A stretch of DNA of 64,000 bases from Diplonema papillatum. Taxonomy: Eukaryota; Euglenozoa; Diplonemea; Diplonemida; Diplonemidae. How positions within the stretch are numbered: the first letter of the stretch is position 1; every line of letters starts with the position of its first letter. Shown piece by piece: positions 10,801 through 20,595 of the stretch. The stretch spans positions 62,001 to 126,000 of the forward strand of contig JAPJBO010000413.1 of the NCBI GenBank assembly GCA_030068145.1, in the 5' to 3' direction. The translations under genes and the position numbers were made by a program. The notes under the pieces were generated by a model that saw only the letters and a list, made by a program, of their open reading frames with translations, ran no database searches and was not told the origin of the DNA.

Positions 10801-11729
10801 CCACGCTCTTTTAGAGTTCAAGTTCACTTGAGAATCTGGGATTTTAGAGTCCCCGACCTTCGTCGGATGGGTCCTTTTGGAGCTAATACGTACTGGGGGG
10901 GTTTGAGGGGGCGGGGAATGCGTGGCTTCTTTCGTGTACACTTTCTTGCAGTAAAGCAAGAAGAAGGCCGCGTTCCCTTGCCCTCGAGAAGAAACATACC
11001 GATGACGGATCCATCCTCCGAGAATGCCACAGCCGTAAAGGCCGAACTGTGCGCATCAGCGAGTTTCGCCTTTTGTTCAAGCGTCGCAACGTCCCAGACA
11101 CACAGCACCGCGGGGCACCCGATTTGACCGGTCGCGACCAAGTTCTTGCCGGCATGGAAACCGACGCACAGGACCTCGTCGGTATGCCCTGTGAAAAAAC
11201 GCTGCTTGTTCGTGGCACGGTCGTGGACAATCCCTACGCCGGCGGCGCAGTAGACCACCTCTCGATCAGAGACGGTTGCAAGAGTGTTGCGGGCGCAGCG
11301 TGTCCTGTACCCGTAGACGTACTCTAAAACAGGTTTCACCGTCGGCGCCTGGTCTCTGATGGATGCGGGCTCCGATGGCGGGTTCGTCGGGGGGATCATC
11401 TCCAGCAGCCACGGCTTTGCATACTTCAACGTCTCCCTCTCTTCTTCAGTGGGCGGTTTCCATTCGTGGTCCGGTATCTTGGCTTCGTCGGCATCGACGG
11501 TGTTGTCTGGGGTTACTTTCTGACCTACTCTCGCAGCCATGTGGGCGACTTCTAGCTCATCCTCGTAATCGCTCACGACGCTGGCCCCGTCCTCAGGTTC
11601 GCCTTCTTCGAAGCCCATGCACCAGCCGCTCCCGCCTTGTTTCTCCAAGGCCTGCTGGATCTTCTTGATACATGCTTCTTGTTTGTCGAGGTGCTCTTGC
11701 ACCTGGTGCGTACTGCTGCCGGCTCCCAT
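7872..11729 (-). CDS. EMAP-like (EML) WD40 protein, five exons, 751 aa
   Basis: Exons: 11729-11000, 10408-10068, 9591-8809, 8587-8298, 7983-7872. All four introns (591, 476, 221, 314 bp) are GT-AG, phases are consistent, and the exons sum to 2256 bp (752 codons including TGA). The N-terminus MGAGSSTH fits an N-myristoylation signal (Met-Gly with Ser at position 6), then an acidic, partly helical region. The HELP-type motif EYVYGYR precedes WD repeats with family hallmarks: FTGHTDEVLCVGFH, ATGQ...VCVWD-like, SGGSDGYLHVW, WSPDGKWLAAGF, FSPCSKYLALGG, LGWDVQGIWPKCSDGSDINA and a final VTNVAWNHKDSRLWTSGGED...QW. EML proteins bind microtubules through tandem beta-propellers; a cytoskeletal role is inferred. 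Myristoylation would tether it to membrane, which is not usual for animal EMLs. Intron 1 holds a dispersed repeat. Confidence 0.93.
10815..10975 (+). repeat. dispersed repeat family B, copy inside EML intron 1
   Basis: Similar in sequence order to 61675-61830 (AATCYGGGATTTTAGAG, CCTTCGTCG, GGGTTTGRGGGGG, TGGCTTCTTTCGTGTACACT). It lies wholly within the 591-bp first intron of the EML gene, so it does not disturb coding. Confidence 0.65.
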
Positions 11730-11755
11730 GCTTCTGCACCCTTTCTTTTTTGTAC

Positions 11756-11872
11756 TTCCGGCGGTATTCGCTCAGTCAGTCGCCTGTGACTGCATTCTTT
11801 GATTGAACAAAGTATTGAAGTTGGGTTGCTTGAAGTAGCTGCCGATCTGCTGCAATGCTCTGCGATGTAAAG
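11756..11872 (-). promoter_or_regulatory. 5'-flanking block shared with the phosphatase-like gene
   Basis: Starts 27 bp upstream of the EML ATG. It matches 560-682 over about 120 bp, strongest at 11756-11785, in the same orientation relative to the gene. It could be core promoter, 5'UTR or a repeat remnant. Confidence 0.35.
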
Positions 11873-12940
11873 TGCGGACGGACCTACCGCAGTGTTGTGC
11901 GCACCTCGCTCGTTGTTTCGGGTTGCGGCAAGTAAGAATGCCCCTTGTCATTTGCTCGGCTATTGAGGCGAAGCTTCGTCTGCAAGGTTGATGTCCTTGA
12001 GGATTCGAGTATTTTGGGTCATTTCTGCTAGCACACGCCAACTCGACGGTGTCGCTGTTTGTTGACCTACTGCTGCAGCCGTGTGGGCCACTTGGAGCTC
12101 ATTCGCAGAATCGCTGTCGTGCGAAAGGTTGATGCACGTGTGTACTGACAGTCAGGTTTGTCAGGCTGTGTAAGTCTTCCACGGCGGAAGCCGTGGAAGG
12201 TGAAGCTAGAACAGAGGTCAACATAGCACGAAACGTTTGACTTTTTGCAACTCCGAAGCATGTGAAGCTTTGTCTGCTTTCCCTAGGTGACGCAAGAACA
12301 CAGCAACATGCTTTAGTCGGTGGCTTTTGAACGACTCGATGTGATCAAGGTCCTAACTCTCGCAGACCTTGGGTCTATGAGGGGCGCTTGACATGAACAC
12401 ATCAGGACACCAAATGCTCGGCTAGCTCCGATTCGTTGTAAGCGACCAGGAGGTCATCGTGGCCTGGTGGACACGCGAAGACGATGAAGTCAAATCCTTT
12501 TCTCGTCTTGGAGGTTCAATCATGAACGGGATGTACCCCAAGATTGCTGGATAACGATTATTTCTCCTTTCCAGCGACTCTTTTTTAGCGCTGATCACTT
12601 TCGGAGAATCGATGCGCGCGTGGCAAGCAGATCCCAGGAGTGTTGCGGAGTGCGGTTTACTTGGAACAAAAAGCGACTGGGCCATGGCAGCGGTTTCTAC
12701 TTAACGAACGCGAGAGGCGAACGACGGAATACAATCAGACAGCACGGGCCACATCGACCGGACGCGATACCCGTCCCGCCGTCAGTACGAGTTCCGGACA
12801 TGGTGAGAATCGGTGTACACGCTGCGACGCCTCTCGCCGTCGCAGTCAAAATCGTTTCCAGCAACGGTGATGGTGGACTCGAGATGCAACTCCCTCTGCA
12901 CAAGGTGTTGTGTCCTCGCCTCGTGAACCAGGACGTGTAA
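11873..12940. other. no gene recognised
   Basis: Short frames on both strands without motifs. A perfect 10-bp inverted repeat (CTTCCACGGC...GCCGTGGAAG) occurs near 12175-12200. Confidence 0.4.
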
Positions 12941-13264
12941 TTACGTCAGCTTGCTCGGGGTGAAGTAATACGAAGTCACGACTTCGCGGCTTCCAGGATC
13001 GTGTAGAACTATCGAAAACGTTTGCGTCGACGGCTCGTCCACACAGAACGCGGCCGCGATGTCGGACGGCGTGACGTGGATCTGCTTCAAGTCTTCTTCG
13101 GCATTCTCACCGTAGACGTAACTATCATACCGCTGCCCGTTTTGCCCAGTCACGTAGTTTGCGCTGCCGCAGGTGGCCGTCGCTGCGAAGGTATAGCTCC
13201 CGGCGGTGGAGAACGTAAACTCGACATCTGCCACCACCAGACAAGTGAACGCTGCAAACAACAT
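12941..13264 (-). CDS. small putative secreted protein (107 aa), hypothetical
   Basis: The minus-strand frame is open from 13327, but the ATG at 13264 gives MLFAAFTCLVVADVEFTF, a short hydrophobic stretch that could be a signal peptide, so this start is preferred. The rest is Thr/Ser/Tyr-rich with likely beta strands (YTFAATATCGSANYV, TFSIVLHDPG) and two Cys in the mature part, as in small extracellular beta proteins. No family recognised. The sequence around 13240-13250 also contains AG dinucleotides that could be splice acceptors, so the true N-terminus may lie on an upstream exon. Confidence 0.35.
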   Translation of the reverse strand: MLFAAFTCLVVADVEFTFSTAGSYTFAATATCGSANYVTGQNGQRYDSYVYGENAEEDLKQIHVTPSDIAAAFCVDEPSTQTFSIVLHDPGSREVVTSYYFTPSKLT

Positions 13265-13327
13265 TCGGTCAACCGGGTGTTTTGTTCTTGGGTTCCTTTC
13301 GATGAATTGTGGGCTGGTTATGTTCAA

Positions 13328-13904
13328 ATCCGAGTGCTTTCTAATCTGAATGACGCCGATACAAGTCCGAGGTATTGGAGTACATATGACCTAGCCTAGT
13401 GCCGTGAGGTTTCGTGTGCCAATTCAGAACCCCCCACGTGCTTGCGCCACCTTAATTATCTTGCACACACAACACAGGCCTCTCATCGATCGTCCCAGTG
13501 TTATCTCCCACCACAGGCCAAAATAAGAATCTGGGCCGGCGTTCGGCGTTTGCTTATTGTTGTGGGGGGGTGACCGGCATGCCGGGGGCGGCGGCAGCGC
13601 TGCTGGCCCGGGTTTGCGGCGGCGCCGGGTACGTGCTGCAGTCGGATCTTCTCCCTGCGAAACTGAATTCTGGGCTTAAAACCCGTGCGAATCAGCAGAT
13701 TCGGGCCCCAAGAGGAGCTAACATGCTGGTTGTGTGGCAAACCTGTTGCTAGCTACTGCAGGGAACGTGTGAGGCACATTCCGGCTGACCCAACTGTGTC
13801 AAGTAAAAACGCCAGTTTGTAGCAAACTGTAGTGAGTAGCCAGTCGTCATCTACTCCACGCGGCGCACGCGCGTGTTCGCAAATATTTGTAGCTGTGCCA
13901 CGTG
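13328..13904. other. no gene recognised
   Basis: Contains a GC-rich patch (13530-13650) of low complexity. No coding signal. Confidence 0.4.
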
Positions 13905-14625
13905 AGTTGCGGAGCTGAAAACCTCTTTAGACAATTTCCCGAGGTGGGACAATTTTCTATTGCTGGGTTAAGAGGTCGGAAAACCTCTTTAGACCATTTC
14001 CCGAGGTGGGACAACTTTCTAATGCTGAGTTTCGAGATCGGAAAACCTATTTGGACAATTTTCGAGGTTTTCCGACCTCGAACCCCAGCATTCGACAGTT
14101 GTCTCACCTCGGGAAATTGTCCGAATAGGCTTTCCGAGCTCGAAACCCAGCATTAGAAAACTGTCCCACGTCGGGAAATTGTCCGATTGGGTTTTCTGAT
14201 CTCGAAACCCAGCATTAGAAAATTGTCCCACCTCGGGAAATTGTCCAAATAGGTTTTCCGTTCTCAAAACCCAGCATTGGAAAATTGTCCCACCTCGGGA
14301 AATTGTCCCACCTCGGGAAACTGTCCCACCTCGGGAAATTGTCCCACCTCGGGAAAGTGTCCAAATAGGTTTTCCGTTCTCAAAACCCAGCATTAGAAAA
14401 TTGTCCCACCTCGGGAAATTGTCCCACCTCGGGAAACTGTCCCACCTCGGGAAATTGTCCCACCTCGGGAAATTGTCCCACCTCGGGAAATTGTCCAAAT
14501 AGGTTTTCCGTTCTCAAAACCCAGCATTAGAAAATTGTCTCACCTCGGGAAATTGTCCAAATAGGTTTTCCGTTCTCAAAACCACCTCGGAAAATTGTCC
14601 AAATAGGTTTTCCGACCTCAGAATC
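13905..14625. repeat. inverted then tandem repeat field built on a ~63-bp unit
   Basis: Left of about 14062 the unit reads forward (ACAATTTCCCGAGGTGGGAC, TTTCTAATGCTGRGTT, CGGAAAACCTATTTGG). Right of it the same unit reads reverse complement and is repeated many times to 14625, with sub-repeats of a 17-bp piece (CCACCTCGGGAAATTGT). The centre is therefore a palindrome able to form a long hairpin. Open frames here are by-products. Confidence 0.85.
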
Positions 14626-14973
14626 TAGTGTTGCCCAACGGTACAGTGAACGGAAAGTACCGTACCGTTCGGGCGGGGGGCGAAGCCCCCCGTACCCCCC
14701 TTGCTGAGGTTGCCAGGGGTAAAGGGCAGGGAAAGACATTTTCATGGGAAGGGAGAACTGAGGCTCACGCATGGGCTTTAGTACCCCGAAACCTCCCTCC
14801 CAAAAAGAATACATCCTCCTCCTACTGCGTATACTAACTCCGTCTGCTGCTTCGTCTTCACCGTCGCGGATGATGCATATATCGAAAGTAGAAAGGTCAG
14901 GCAGTGATTCGGTGTGTTTGTCACAATCGTCACCCCTCGCTTGCCCACCCACCCTTGCCCACGCTTGGAAAAC

Positions 14974-15779
14974 ATGCCAAAGACGGTGACGGAAGAACAC
15001 CTGTCCAGCCTGAAGCTGGTAGAGCTGCGAGCGGTCGCCGCGGAGCTCGGCGTCGAGGTCAGGGGCCTGCGGTCGAAGGCGGAAGTCAAGGCGCGCCCCA
15101 TAGAAAAGAAGGAAGGCGCCCCCCTCGAGGACAGCGACGACGAATCCACCGGAGAGGACTCTGAAGATGGCGTTGGGCAGGCATCTGAAACGGGGGCGAG
15201 AAACCCGGGCGCAAGGGCACACCTAGCACGCGGGACCGAGGCGAGCGAAGGACTGCGCGCGCCCCCCCCACTCCACCCCGAGCCCCAATGGCGCACCAGG
15301 CCTCCGTTCTCGGAGGGGGAGCTGGCAGACCCAACGGAGTGGCTGCGCGACCCGTGGCGGGCGTTTGAAGAAGCGAAGCGGGTTTGGAGCCCATCGACCC
15401 TGAGGGCGGCGAGTGCCAAGCGCGAAGTGACGCGCACCCTCGAGGTGATCCGTCAGCTGGTCCCACGGATACAGGACCCTGCTATACAGGACACCGTCGC
15501 CGGCCTCATCCGGGACGCCATTACACGGAGGTGGAACCCGAGGGCGCTGGCGGCGGCTGAGCAGCGCCAGAAGTGGGCCGATTTCTGGCGCTGGCGGCGG
15601 CTGAGCAGCGCCAGAAGTGGGCCGATTTCCCGTCGGAGATTGTCGAGCTCAGGGAGGAGTACGACAAGGAGGTCAAAAAGACGAAACCCCGCTTCCGGTC
15701 CAGGGGCCCCGAGTCTCGTGTACGGCAGGGCGGCAAGGGGTACCGCGGGAGCAGCGCCCACCGAGACGCTCCTTTTTGA
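14974..15779 (+). pseudogene. SAP-like/gag-like ORF broken by a 44-bp tandem duplication
   Basis: The start is the ATG at 14974 (MPKTVTEEHLSSLKLVELRA). The first ~36 residues fit a SAP-type helix-turn-helix (LKLVELRAVAAELGV...LRSKAEV), common at the N-terminus of DNA-binding and gag-like proteins. An acidic, then Pro/Arg-rich, then helical section follows. At 15544-15631 a 44-bp stretch is present twice in tandem. As 44 is not a multiple of 3, the frame shifts and the ORF continues out of phase to 15816, while the C-terminus that makes sense (SEIVELREEYDKEV..., basic, ending at the TGA near 15779) lies in the other frame. Function is inferred from domain type and setting only. Confidence 0.5.
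15544..15631 (+). repeat. 44-bp tandem duplication
   Basis: Two adjacent copies (15544-15587, 15588-15631) differing only in the last bases. Each encodes the LAAAEQRQKWADF stretch, in different frames. Confidence 0.9.
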
Positions 15780-16481
15780 GGTGACAGCCGAAAAGGCGGA
15801 AAGAAAGGGGCGGTAAGGGAAATCGGTGTGAAGGTTGCCCCTTCGCAAGCGACGTCCCGCTGCGTCCCCGAAGCCGCAGCGCCCCACGTCCGGGACGGCC
15901 GCTGAGAAGGTTTGGAGACGTGACGCGGGAGCGAATCACTGACGCCCTCCCGTCTCTACAGCGCGTCGTACGCGGAAGCGACGTGGAGAAACATGCGGTA
16001 CTCGGCCTCCAAATGGACCAGATTCGTTGCGCAGGCCCAGGTGTGTTTGTCACAATCGTCGTGACGCCTCAGGACACGGCTTCAGAAAAAAAGGGGGCAA
16101 GGGTGGGTGGGCAAGCGAGAGGTGAAGTTACGATGTTTTCGGGATAGCGACGGGGGTATTTAACCTTGTAAGGGTAGATAAACTCCAGACTTTGTTTCTT
16201 AGTTTTTGCCTAGCTGCCGGAGCGAACGCACGCGCGCAAAAGAGAAAAGAAAAGACACAAAGAAAAGATTGGATGTGCAGCATGCACACGAAGGCTGTAA
16301 GGCGCCCCCGCCATGCGAAAACGCCCAACCTGTGTGTGCCACTGGCATCCGTGGCGCTTCTGGACGCAAAAAACGCTAAAAGCCCTCGAGCGCGGACCGA
16401 GAATGTAAAACTAGCTTGTTACGATACAAAACCATACGCTCGCAAACTCGCCAGCTCTAGTGACCGAAAGGTGTTTGGGTC

Positions 16482-17435
16482 TTACGGGTTCTTCGGGGGG
16501 AACATGGTCGCTATGGGGGTGAGACTCGGTGCCCTTGAAGTCGACCTGCGTGCGGATAGCGACCGAGCTCTTTGCGACGCTTCTTGACCTTGGACAGCAG
16601 CTGCTGTCTTTTGCGCTGGGGGTGCTTTTACCGCAACCTTTTCTGCTTTTTTCGCAGCTGCTGACCGGCTAGCAAGAAGGGCTTGGTTGCGTTCACGATA
16701 CCGAATTTCTTCGCAACCCTTGGCCTTGCAAGCTTCGCACAGAGGCTGAAAGCTTTGAAACCTGGCCTTGGTTTCAGCAGAGATGTCGAGCAGCTTCTGC
16801 CTTGAACCGCAGTGTCCGCAAATGTCGGCCTCGCGGAGCTCGGCTCGCCGGGATGCAAGCAGCCACTCGACATGGTCCTTGCACGACACTGCCCTGCGGA
16901 CATAGCAAGCATTCGCCAGGACGGAGCCCTCCGGAGGAAATGCATCACCACACGTGTAGCATTCCTCCTTTCGCAAGGCTTTCACCTTGTCAATGCAGGT
17001 GTCCTTCCCACCATAGACCGCACGAGGCTTCCCGCATACCCCACACGTGACCGTGACGGCCTTGGCGGTTGCACCTTTCTCGACCAAGATGAACCCCTTT
17101 AGGAGGTTCAACCCCGGCGGGAGGTGTTCTTTGCCGTCTCTGCGCAACGAGGGGCGCCACTCATCCTTGAAGCTTTCCCGTTCCAAAGCCTCCGCAAAAG
17201 ATGCCCACCGCTCTGGATCCTCCTGCTTGGGGCACGCGTCCAGAGGGTTCCGGCGGGTTCCGGCGGGTTGGAAGTGCCATTCGGAGGGTTCCGGCGGGTT
17301 CCGGCGGGTTGGCGATGCCATTCGGAGGGTTCCGGCGGGTTCCGGCGGGTTGGAAGTGCCATTCGGAGGGTTCCGGCGGGTTGGAAAGTGCCATTCGGAG
17401 GGTTCCGGCGGGTTCCGGCGGGTTGGAAGTGCCAT
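16482..17435 (-). CDS. Cys-rich putative zinc-binding protein of the TIR element
   Basis: The unique part runs from about 17228 to 16482 (roughly 250 codons). The upstream ~70 codons are translated minisatellite, so the true start is uncertain. Several CxxC pairs are spaced along it (CGVCGKPRAVY, CYTCGDAF, CGHCGSRQ, CEACKAKGC) with further single Cys residues, suggesting treble-clef or zinc-ribbon modules. The C-terminal ~60 residues are Lys/Ala/Arg/Ser-rich and basic. This could be a nucleic-acid-binding protein of the surrounding element. No transposase catalytic motif is visible. Reading through the minisatellite would add a Pro/Arg/Asn-rich 41-residue repeat, but such extension is probably fortuitous. 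Confidence 0.5.
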   Translation of the reverse strand: MALPTRRNPPEPSEWHFPTRRNPPNGTSNPPEPAGTLRMASPTRRNPPEPSEWHFQPAGTRRNPLDACPKQEDPERWASFAEALERESFKDEWRPSLRRDGKEHLPPGLNLLKGFILVEKGATAKAVTVTCGVCGKPRAVYGGKDTCIDKVKALRKEECYTCGDAFPPEGSVLANACYVRRAVSCKDHVEWLLASRRAELREADICGHCGSRQKLLDISAETKARFQSFQPLCEACKAKGCEEIRYRERNQALLASRSAAAKKAEKVAVKAPPAQKTAAAVQGQEASQRARSLSARRSTSRAPSLTPIATMFPPKNP

Positions 17436-20400
17436 TCAGAGGGTTCCGGCGGGTTCCGGCGGGTTGGAAGTGCCATTCAGAGGGTTCCGGCGGGTTCCGG
17501 CGGGTTGGAAGTGCCATTCGGAGGGTTCCGGCGGGTTCCGGCGGGTTGGAAGTGCCATTCGGAGGGTTCCGGCGGGTTCCGGCGGGTTGGAATGCCATTC
17601 GGAGGGTTCCGGCGGGTTGGAAGTGCCATTCGGAGGGTTCCGGCGGGTTCCGGCGGGTTGGCGATGCCATTCGGAGGGTTCCGGCGGGTTCCGGCGGGTT
17701 GGAAGTGCCATTCGGAGGGTTCCGGCGGGTTCCGGCGGGTTGGAAGTGCCATTCAGAGGGTTCCGGCGGGTTCCGGCGGGTTGGAAGTGCCATTCGGAGG
17801 GTTCCGGCGGGTTCCGGCGGGTTGGCGATGCCATTCGGAGGGTTCCGGCGGGTTCCGGCGGGTTGGCGATGCCATTCAGAGGGTTCCGGCGGGTTGGAAG
17901 TGCCATTCGGAGGGTTCCGGCGGGTTCCGGCGGGTTGGAAGTGCCATTCGGAGGGTTCCGGCGGGTTCCGGCGGGTTGGCGATGCCATTCGGAGGGTTCC
18001 GGCGGGTTCCGGCGGGTTGGTAGTGCCATTCAGAGGGTTCCGGCGGGTTCCGGCGGGTTGGAAGTGCCATTCGGAGGGTTCCGGCGGGTTGGCGAATGCC
18101 ATTCGGAGGGTTCCGGCGGGTTCCGGCGGGTTGGAAGTGCCATTCAGGGGGTTCCGGCGGGTTCCGGCGGGTTGGATGCCATTCGGAGGGTTCCGGCGGG
18201 TTCCGGCGGGTTGGAAGTGCCATTCAGAGGGTTCCGGCGGGTTCCGGCGGGTTGGACGTGCCATTCGGAGGGTTCCGGCGGGTTCCGGCGGGTTGGAAGT
18301 GCCATTCGGAGGGTTCCGGCGGGTTCCGGCGGGTTGGAAGTGCCATTCGGAGGGTTCCGGCGGGTTCCGGCGGGTTGGAAGTGCCATTCGGAGGGTTCCG
18401 GCGGGTTCCGGCGGGTTGGTAATGCCATTCGGAGGGTTCCGGCGGGTTCCGGCGGGTTGGAAGTGCCATTCGGAGGGTTCCGGCGGGTTCCGGCGGGTTG
18501 GAAGTGCCATTCGGAGGGTTCCGGCGGGTTGGAATGCCATTCAGAGGGTTCCGGCGGGTTCCGGCGGGTTGGCGATGCCATTCGGAGGGTTCCGGCGGGT
18601 TCCGGCGGGTTGGAAGTGCCATTCAGAGGGTTCCGGCGGGTTCGCGGGTTGGACGGCGGGTTGGCGATGCCATTCGGAGGGTTCCGGCGGGTTGGAAGTG
18701 TGCCATTCGGAGGGTTCCGGCGGGTTCCGGCGGGTTGGAAGTGCCATTCAGAGGGTTCCGGCGGGTTCCGGCGGGTTGGAAATGCCATTCAGAGGGTTCC
18801 GGCGGGTTCCGGCGGGTTGGAATGCCATTCGGAGGGTCCGGCGGGTTCCGGCGGGTTGGAAATGCCATTCGGAGGGTTCCGGCGGGTTCCGGCGGGTTGG
18901 AAGTGCCATTCAGAGGGTTCCGGCGGGTTCCGGCGGGTTGGAATGCCATTCAGAGGGTTCCGGCGGGTTCCGGCGGGTTGGAAGTGCCATTCAGAGGGTT
19001 CCGGCGGGTTGGCAATGCCATTCGGAGGGTTCCGGCGGGTTCCGGCGGGTTGGAATGCCATTCGGAGGGTTCCGGCGGGTTCCGGCGGGTTGGAATGCCA
19101 TTCGGAGGGTTCCGGCGGGTTCCGGCGGGTTGGAAGTGCCATTCAGAGGGTTCCGGCGGGTTCCGGCGGGTTGGAATGCCATTCGGAGGGTTCCGGCGGG
19201 TTCCGGCGGGTTGGAAATGCCATTCGGAGGGTTCCGGCGGGTTCCGGCGGGTTGGAAATGCCATTCAGAGGGTTCCGGCGGGTTCCGGCGGGTTGGCGTG
19301 CCATTCGGAGGGTTCCGGCGGGTTCCGGCGGGTTGGCGATGCCATTCGGAGGGTTCCGGCGGGTTGGAAGTGCCATTCAGAGGGTTCCGGCGGGTTGGAA
19401 GTGCCATTCGGAGGGTTCCGGCGGGTTGGCGATGCCATTCGGAGGGTTCCGGCGGGTTCCGGCGGGTTGGAATGCCATTCGGAGGGTTCCGGCGGGTTCC
19501 GGCGGGTTGGAAGTGCCATTCAGAGGGTTCCGGCGGGTTCCGGCGGGTTGGAAGTGCCATTCGGAGGGTTCCGGCGGGTTCCGGCGGGTTGGAAGTGCCA
19601 TTCGGAGGGTTCCGGCGGGTTCCGGCGGGTTGGCGATGCCATTCGGAGGGTTCCGGCGGGTTCCGGCGGGTTGGCGATGCCATTCGGAGGGTTCCGGCGG
19701 GTTGGGTGCCATTCAGAGGGTTCCGGCGGGTTGGAAGTGCCATTCGGAGGGTTCCGGCGGGTTCCGGCGGGTTCCGGCGGGTTCCGGCGGGTTGGCGATG
19801 CCATTCGGAGGGTTCCGGCGGGTTGGAAGTGCCATTCAGAGGGTTCCGGCGGGTTGGAAGTGCCATTCGGAGGGTTCCGGCGGGTTCCGGCGGGTTGGCG
19901 CCATGCCATTTCGGAGGGTTCCGGCGGGTTGGAAGTGCCATTCGGAGGGTTCCGGCGGGTTCCGGCGGGTTGGCGATGCCATTCGGAGGGTTCCGGCGGG
20001 TTCCGGCGGGTTGGAAGTGCCATTCGGAGGGTTCCGGCGGGTTCCGGCGGGTTGGCGATGCCATTCGGAGGGTTCCGGCGGGTTCCGGCGGGTTGGAAGT
20101 GCCATTCGGAGGGTTCCGGCGGGTTCCGGCGGGTTGGCGATGCCATTCGGAGGGTTCCGGCGGGTTCCGGCGGGTTGGCGATGCCATTCGGAGGGTTCCG
20201 GCGGGTTCCATTCAGAGGGTTCCGGCGGGTTGGAAGTGCCATTCGGAGGGTTCCGGCGGGTTCCGGCGGGTTGGAAGTGCCATTCGGAGGGTTCCGGCGG
20301 GTTCCGGCGATGCCATTCGGAGGGTTCCGGAGGGTTCCGGCGGGTTCCGGCGGGTTGGAAGTGCCATTCGGAGGGTTCCGGCGGGTTCCGGCGGGTTGGA

Positions 20401-20515
20401 AGTGCCATTCGGAGGGTTCCGGCGGGTTCCGGCGGGTTGGAAATGCCATTCAGAGGGTTCCGGCGGGTTCCGGCGGGTTGGTAGTGCCATTCAGAGGGTT
20501 GCGGCGGGTTGCGGC
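17229..20515. repeat. 3.3-kb minisatellite, 41-bp unit with 30-bp variants
   Basis: Unit: GGGTTCCGGC twice, then GGGTTGGAAGTGCCATTCGG plus A. Roughly 80 units; variants lack one GGGTTCCGGC or replace GAAG by CGA. There are three GGG runs per unit with 7-nt spacers. The unit has no stop codon in most frames and 41 is not a multiple of 3, so all long frames here (up to >1100 codons) are artefacts of the repeat. Confidence 0.97.
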
Positions 20516-20595
20516 GGGCCGACCAACCAACCAAGATCAAAAAATTTCGAACGCGCACAACGAAGAAACAAAGTTTGGAGTTTATCTACCCTAAC

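Larger units (their letters stand above)
14912..16125. mobile_element. ~1.2-kb element with 31-bp terminal inverted repeats
   Basis: 14930-14960 and 16095-16125 are inverted copies of a 31-bp C/G-rich sequence with one mismatch (core CTTGCCCACCCACCCTTGCC). A 20-bp exact direct repeat, GTGTGTTTGTCACAATCGTC, lies next to the left end (14912-14931) and near the right end (16041-16060). Between them is the SAP-like ORF. Transposon class is not determined. Confidence 0.55.
16168..20595. mobile_element. ~4.4-kb element with ~30-bp terminal inverted repeats
   Basis: 16169-16200 and 20563-20594 are inverted copies (AGGGTAGATAAACTCCAGAC versus its complement with one mismatch, continuing into TTTGTTTCTT). 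Inside are one Cys-rich ORF (minus strand) and the 41-bp minisatellite. No target-site duplication is obvious. It directly abuts the 1.2-kb element ending at 16125. Confidence 0.6.

Noticed and set aside
14974..15816. Programmed frameshift in the gag-like ORF
   Set aside because: The frame change coincides exactly with a 44-bp tandem duplication, which explains it without a slippery site.
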